Shown one piece after another: positions 50,387 through 51,250 of a stretch of 51,250 nucleotides of DNA. A program made the translations under genes and the position numbers. Position 1 is the first letter of the stretch. The number at the start of each line of letters is the position of its first letter. The notes beneath the pieces are model-generated. The model made no database searches. It was not told the origin of the DNA and saw nothing but the letters and a program-made list of their open reading frames with translations. The DNA is from Actinobaculum suis (GTDB lineage: Bacteria > Actinomycetota > Actinomycetes > Actinomycetales > Actinomycetaceae): the NCBI RefSeq assembly GCF_900102025.1, contig NZ_FNAU01000014.1, forward strand, positions 1 through 51,250, read 5' to 3'.

Positions 50387-50878
50387 ATGGGAATCGGGGT
50401 CGCGGTGCCTCTTAGAGACATCGAAACAGTATCAAATCATCTATGTTACAAACAACTCCGTTGTCCAAATCTTTGGCCGCGGCTTTCGCTTGTTATAGCG
50501 CAGGGCGAACTGTTCGACGTCGTACGAAATCCGGCCATAATGAACCACGCTGCCTCTCAGGTGAAGCTCATCGATGGCTCTGGCCACATGATGTGGCCAG
50601 CTTTTCTAAACGTCCAACCTGCTGAACCTTTACCCTGGGTACTTCCCGATGGCTTCTCGGTTCTATTTTATTTTCAGATCCAAGATGATCTTTTCGCAAT
50701 ATGCCCACAAACCGCTGAGAAGGTAGAGACCGCCCGCTTTGCTTTCAGTAACGGAACAGTGATCAACGTTCCGGTTCGCAAAGATGGTTGCACGGGGCGC
50801 ACAGATGACTGCGTATGGGCTTGCGCGGACGATCCCGCTCTACCCAAGGTGGACATGACAATGCGTCTCGTTCAGTAA
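50387..50878 (+). CDS. Unrecognised protein next to IS DNA
   Basis: About 163 residues from ATG 50387; the frame is open back to GTG 50309. Segments such as GFSVLFYFQIQDDLFAICPQ and FAFSNGTVINVPV suggest a beta-rich fold. Four cysteines in the last 30 residues and near 50450. Not matched to any family I know. It may be a truncated reading frame, since IS3 fragments begin only 60 bp after its stop. Confidence 0.4.
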   Translation: MGIGVAVPLRDIETVSNHLCYKQLRCPNLWPRLSLVIAQGELFDVVRNPAIMNHAASQVKLIDGSGHMMWPAFLNVQPAEPLPWVLPDGFSVLFYFQIQDDLFAICPQTAEKVETARFAFSNGTVINVPVRKDGCTGRTDDCVWACADDPALPKVDMTMRLVQ

Positions 50879-50937
50879 ATCTACTATTCGCATACCTACA
50901 GGTCTTACTTCCAGCGCTCGTCCCTGCAGGCAGGATG

Positions 50938-51040
50938 GGGCAGGCCCAGCGTTCCACGCAAACCGTGCTAAAAGCCTTGGATATGGCGATTGGGCTACGG
51001 GGGCGAGCACCACGCAAATTGGTGTTGCACGCGGCCCCGG
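50938..51040 (+). mobile_element. IS3 orfB fragment
   Basis: One frame reads GQAQRSTQTVLKALDMAIGL then LVLHAAP, the part of the IS3 transposase with the second catalytic Asp, here changed to Ala-Ala-Pro. Nearly identical to the orfB piece of the remnant at 34513-34745. It precedes the left end of a further element. Confidence 0.75.
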
Positions 51041-51066
51041 ATCCACACGGCTATCGGCAGTCACAC

Positions 51067-51250
51067 TGGGATTACCCTTGTTTTGTTGACACTGGATTAG
51101 AGGGATTGCCTGTGGTGTTGATTCCTTGGGAGGATGTGTCTTATGAGTGGGAAGAGAAGGCGGTTTACCCCTGAATACCGGCGGGATGCTGCGAGTCAGG
51201 TGATTGATACTGGCGAGTCGATTGCGTGTGTGGCTAAGGCTTTGGGCTTG
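51067..51250 (+). mobile_element. Left end of an IS3-family element (runs off the window)
   Basis: The terminal stretch TGGGATTACCCTTGTTTTGT starts at 51067 and matches the remnant at 34745 on the other strand with one change in this stretch; identity between the two copies begins there, marking the element end. The orfA start follows after about 75 bp. Confidence 0.75.
51143..51250 (+). CDS. IS3-family transposase OrfA (partial)
   Basis: 36 residues to the window edge: MSGKRRRFTPEYRRDAASQV then an IACVAKALGL helix, the N-terminal helix-turn-helix of IS3 OrfA proteins. GGGAGG lies nine bases before ATG 51143. The frame is intact as far as it can be seen. Confidence 0.85.
   Translation, partial: MSGKRRRFTPEYRRDAASQVIDTGESIACVAKALGL

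Overview
The window reads as chromosomal DNA of a high-GC Gram-positive bacterium (Actinomycetota). The family-level signs are conserved gene blocks: rne-rplU-rpmA-obgE-proB; proA-nadD-rsfS-phosphatase; recG-rsmD-coaD-sepIVA-DUF177-rnc-mutM; and leuCD divergent from an IclR regulator. There is no mycolic-acid or sporulation gene here, and the overall picture fits the Actinomycetaceae, but I cannot fix the genus. Most genes lie on the minus strand.

Layout. 1-2.8 kb: a TerB-like fragment, then a sulfur/persulfide-type locus: a CsoR-family repressor with the two-cysteine CstR signature, a small Cys-rich protein, two CsoR-type operators and a CoA-disulfide reductase-rhodanese fusion. 2.9-8.7 kb: DUF2218 protein, a possible 27-residue ORF with its own terminator, tRNA-Ala(GGC), then a minus-strand operon running proA, nadD, a Pro/Ala-rich membrane protein, rsfS and a histidine phosphatase. 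8.9-17.5 kb: a thioredoxin, a luciferase-like barrel protein, proB, obgE, rpmA, rplU and an RNase E/G. 18-27.4 kb: cydAB, cydDC, a DevS-like two-GAF histidine kinase and a convergent DevR/DosR-like response regulator. 27.7-34.3 kb: mutM, rnc, DUF177, sepIVA, coaD, rsmD, recG. 34.5-41 kb: an IS3 remnant, rpmB, adhP, thiL, an FMN reductase, ddl and a lipoprotein. 41-49.6 kb: an HTH regulator, an MFS transporter behind a 23-bp perfect inverted repeat, murA, leuD, leuC, ltbR-like regulator and a glycosyltransferase. 49.8-51.25 kb: two unrecognised genes and IS3-family DNA, the accessory end of the window.

The most interesting unit is the cytochrome bd region. A perfect GGGAC-N4-GTCCC palindrome with DosR-box character sits 224 bp before cydA. 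The sensor kinase is translationally coupled to cydC, and the DosR-like regulator, with its DNA-contact residues conserved, lies just beyond it. The sensor has the DevS domain order but has no histidine anywhere before residue 321, so it cannot hold haem the way DevS does. I infer a respiratory control circuit in which a DosRS-like pair drives its linked terminal oxidase, sensing something other than haem-bound gas.

A second, genome-scale oddity is that a large share of the intergenic gaps carry short tandem duplications (15-64 bp units, 2-4 copies) of unrelated sequence. Several housekeeping enzymes (ProA, MutM, a glycosyltransferase, ProB, RNase E) also carry Ala/Pro/Glu-rich insertions or tails that look like the coding version of the same process. 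Finally, rnc has no ordinary start codon for its first helix and is in frame with the TAG stop of the gene before it.
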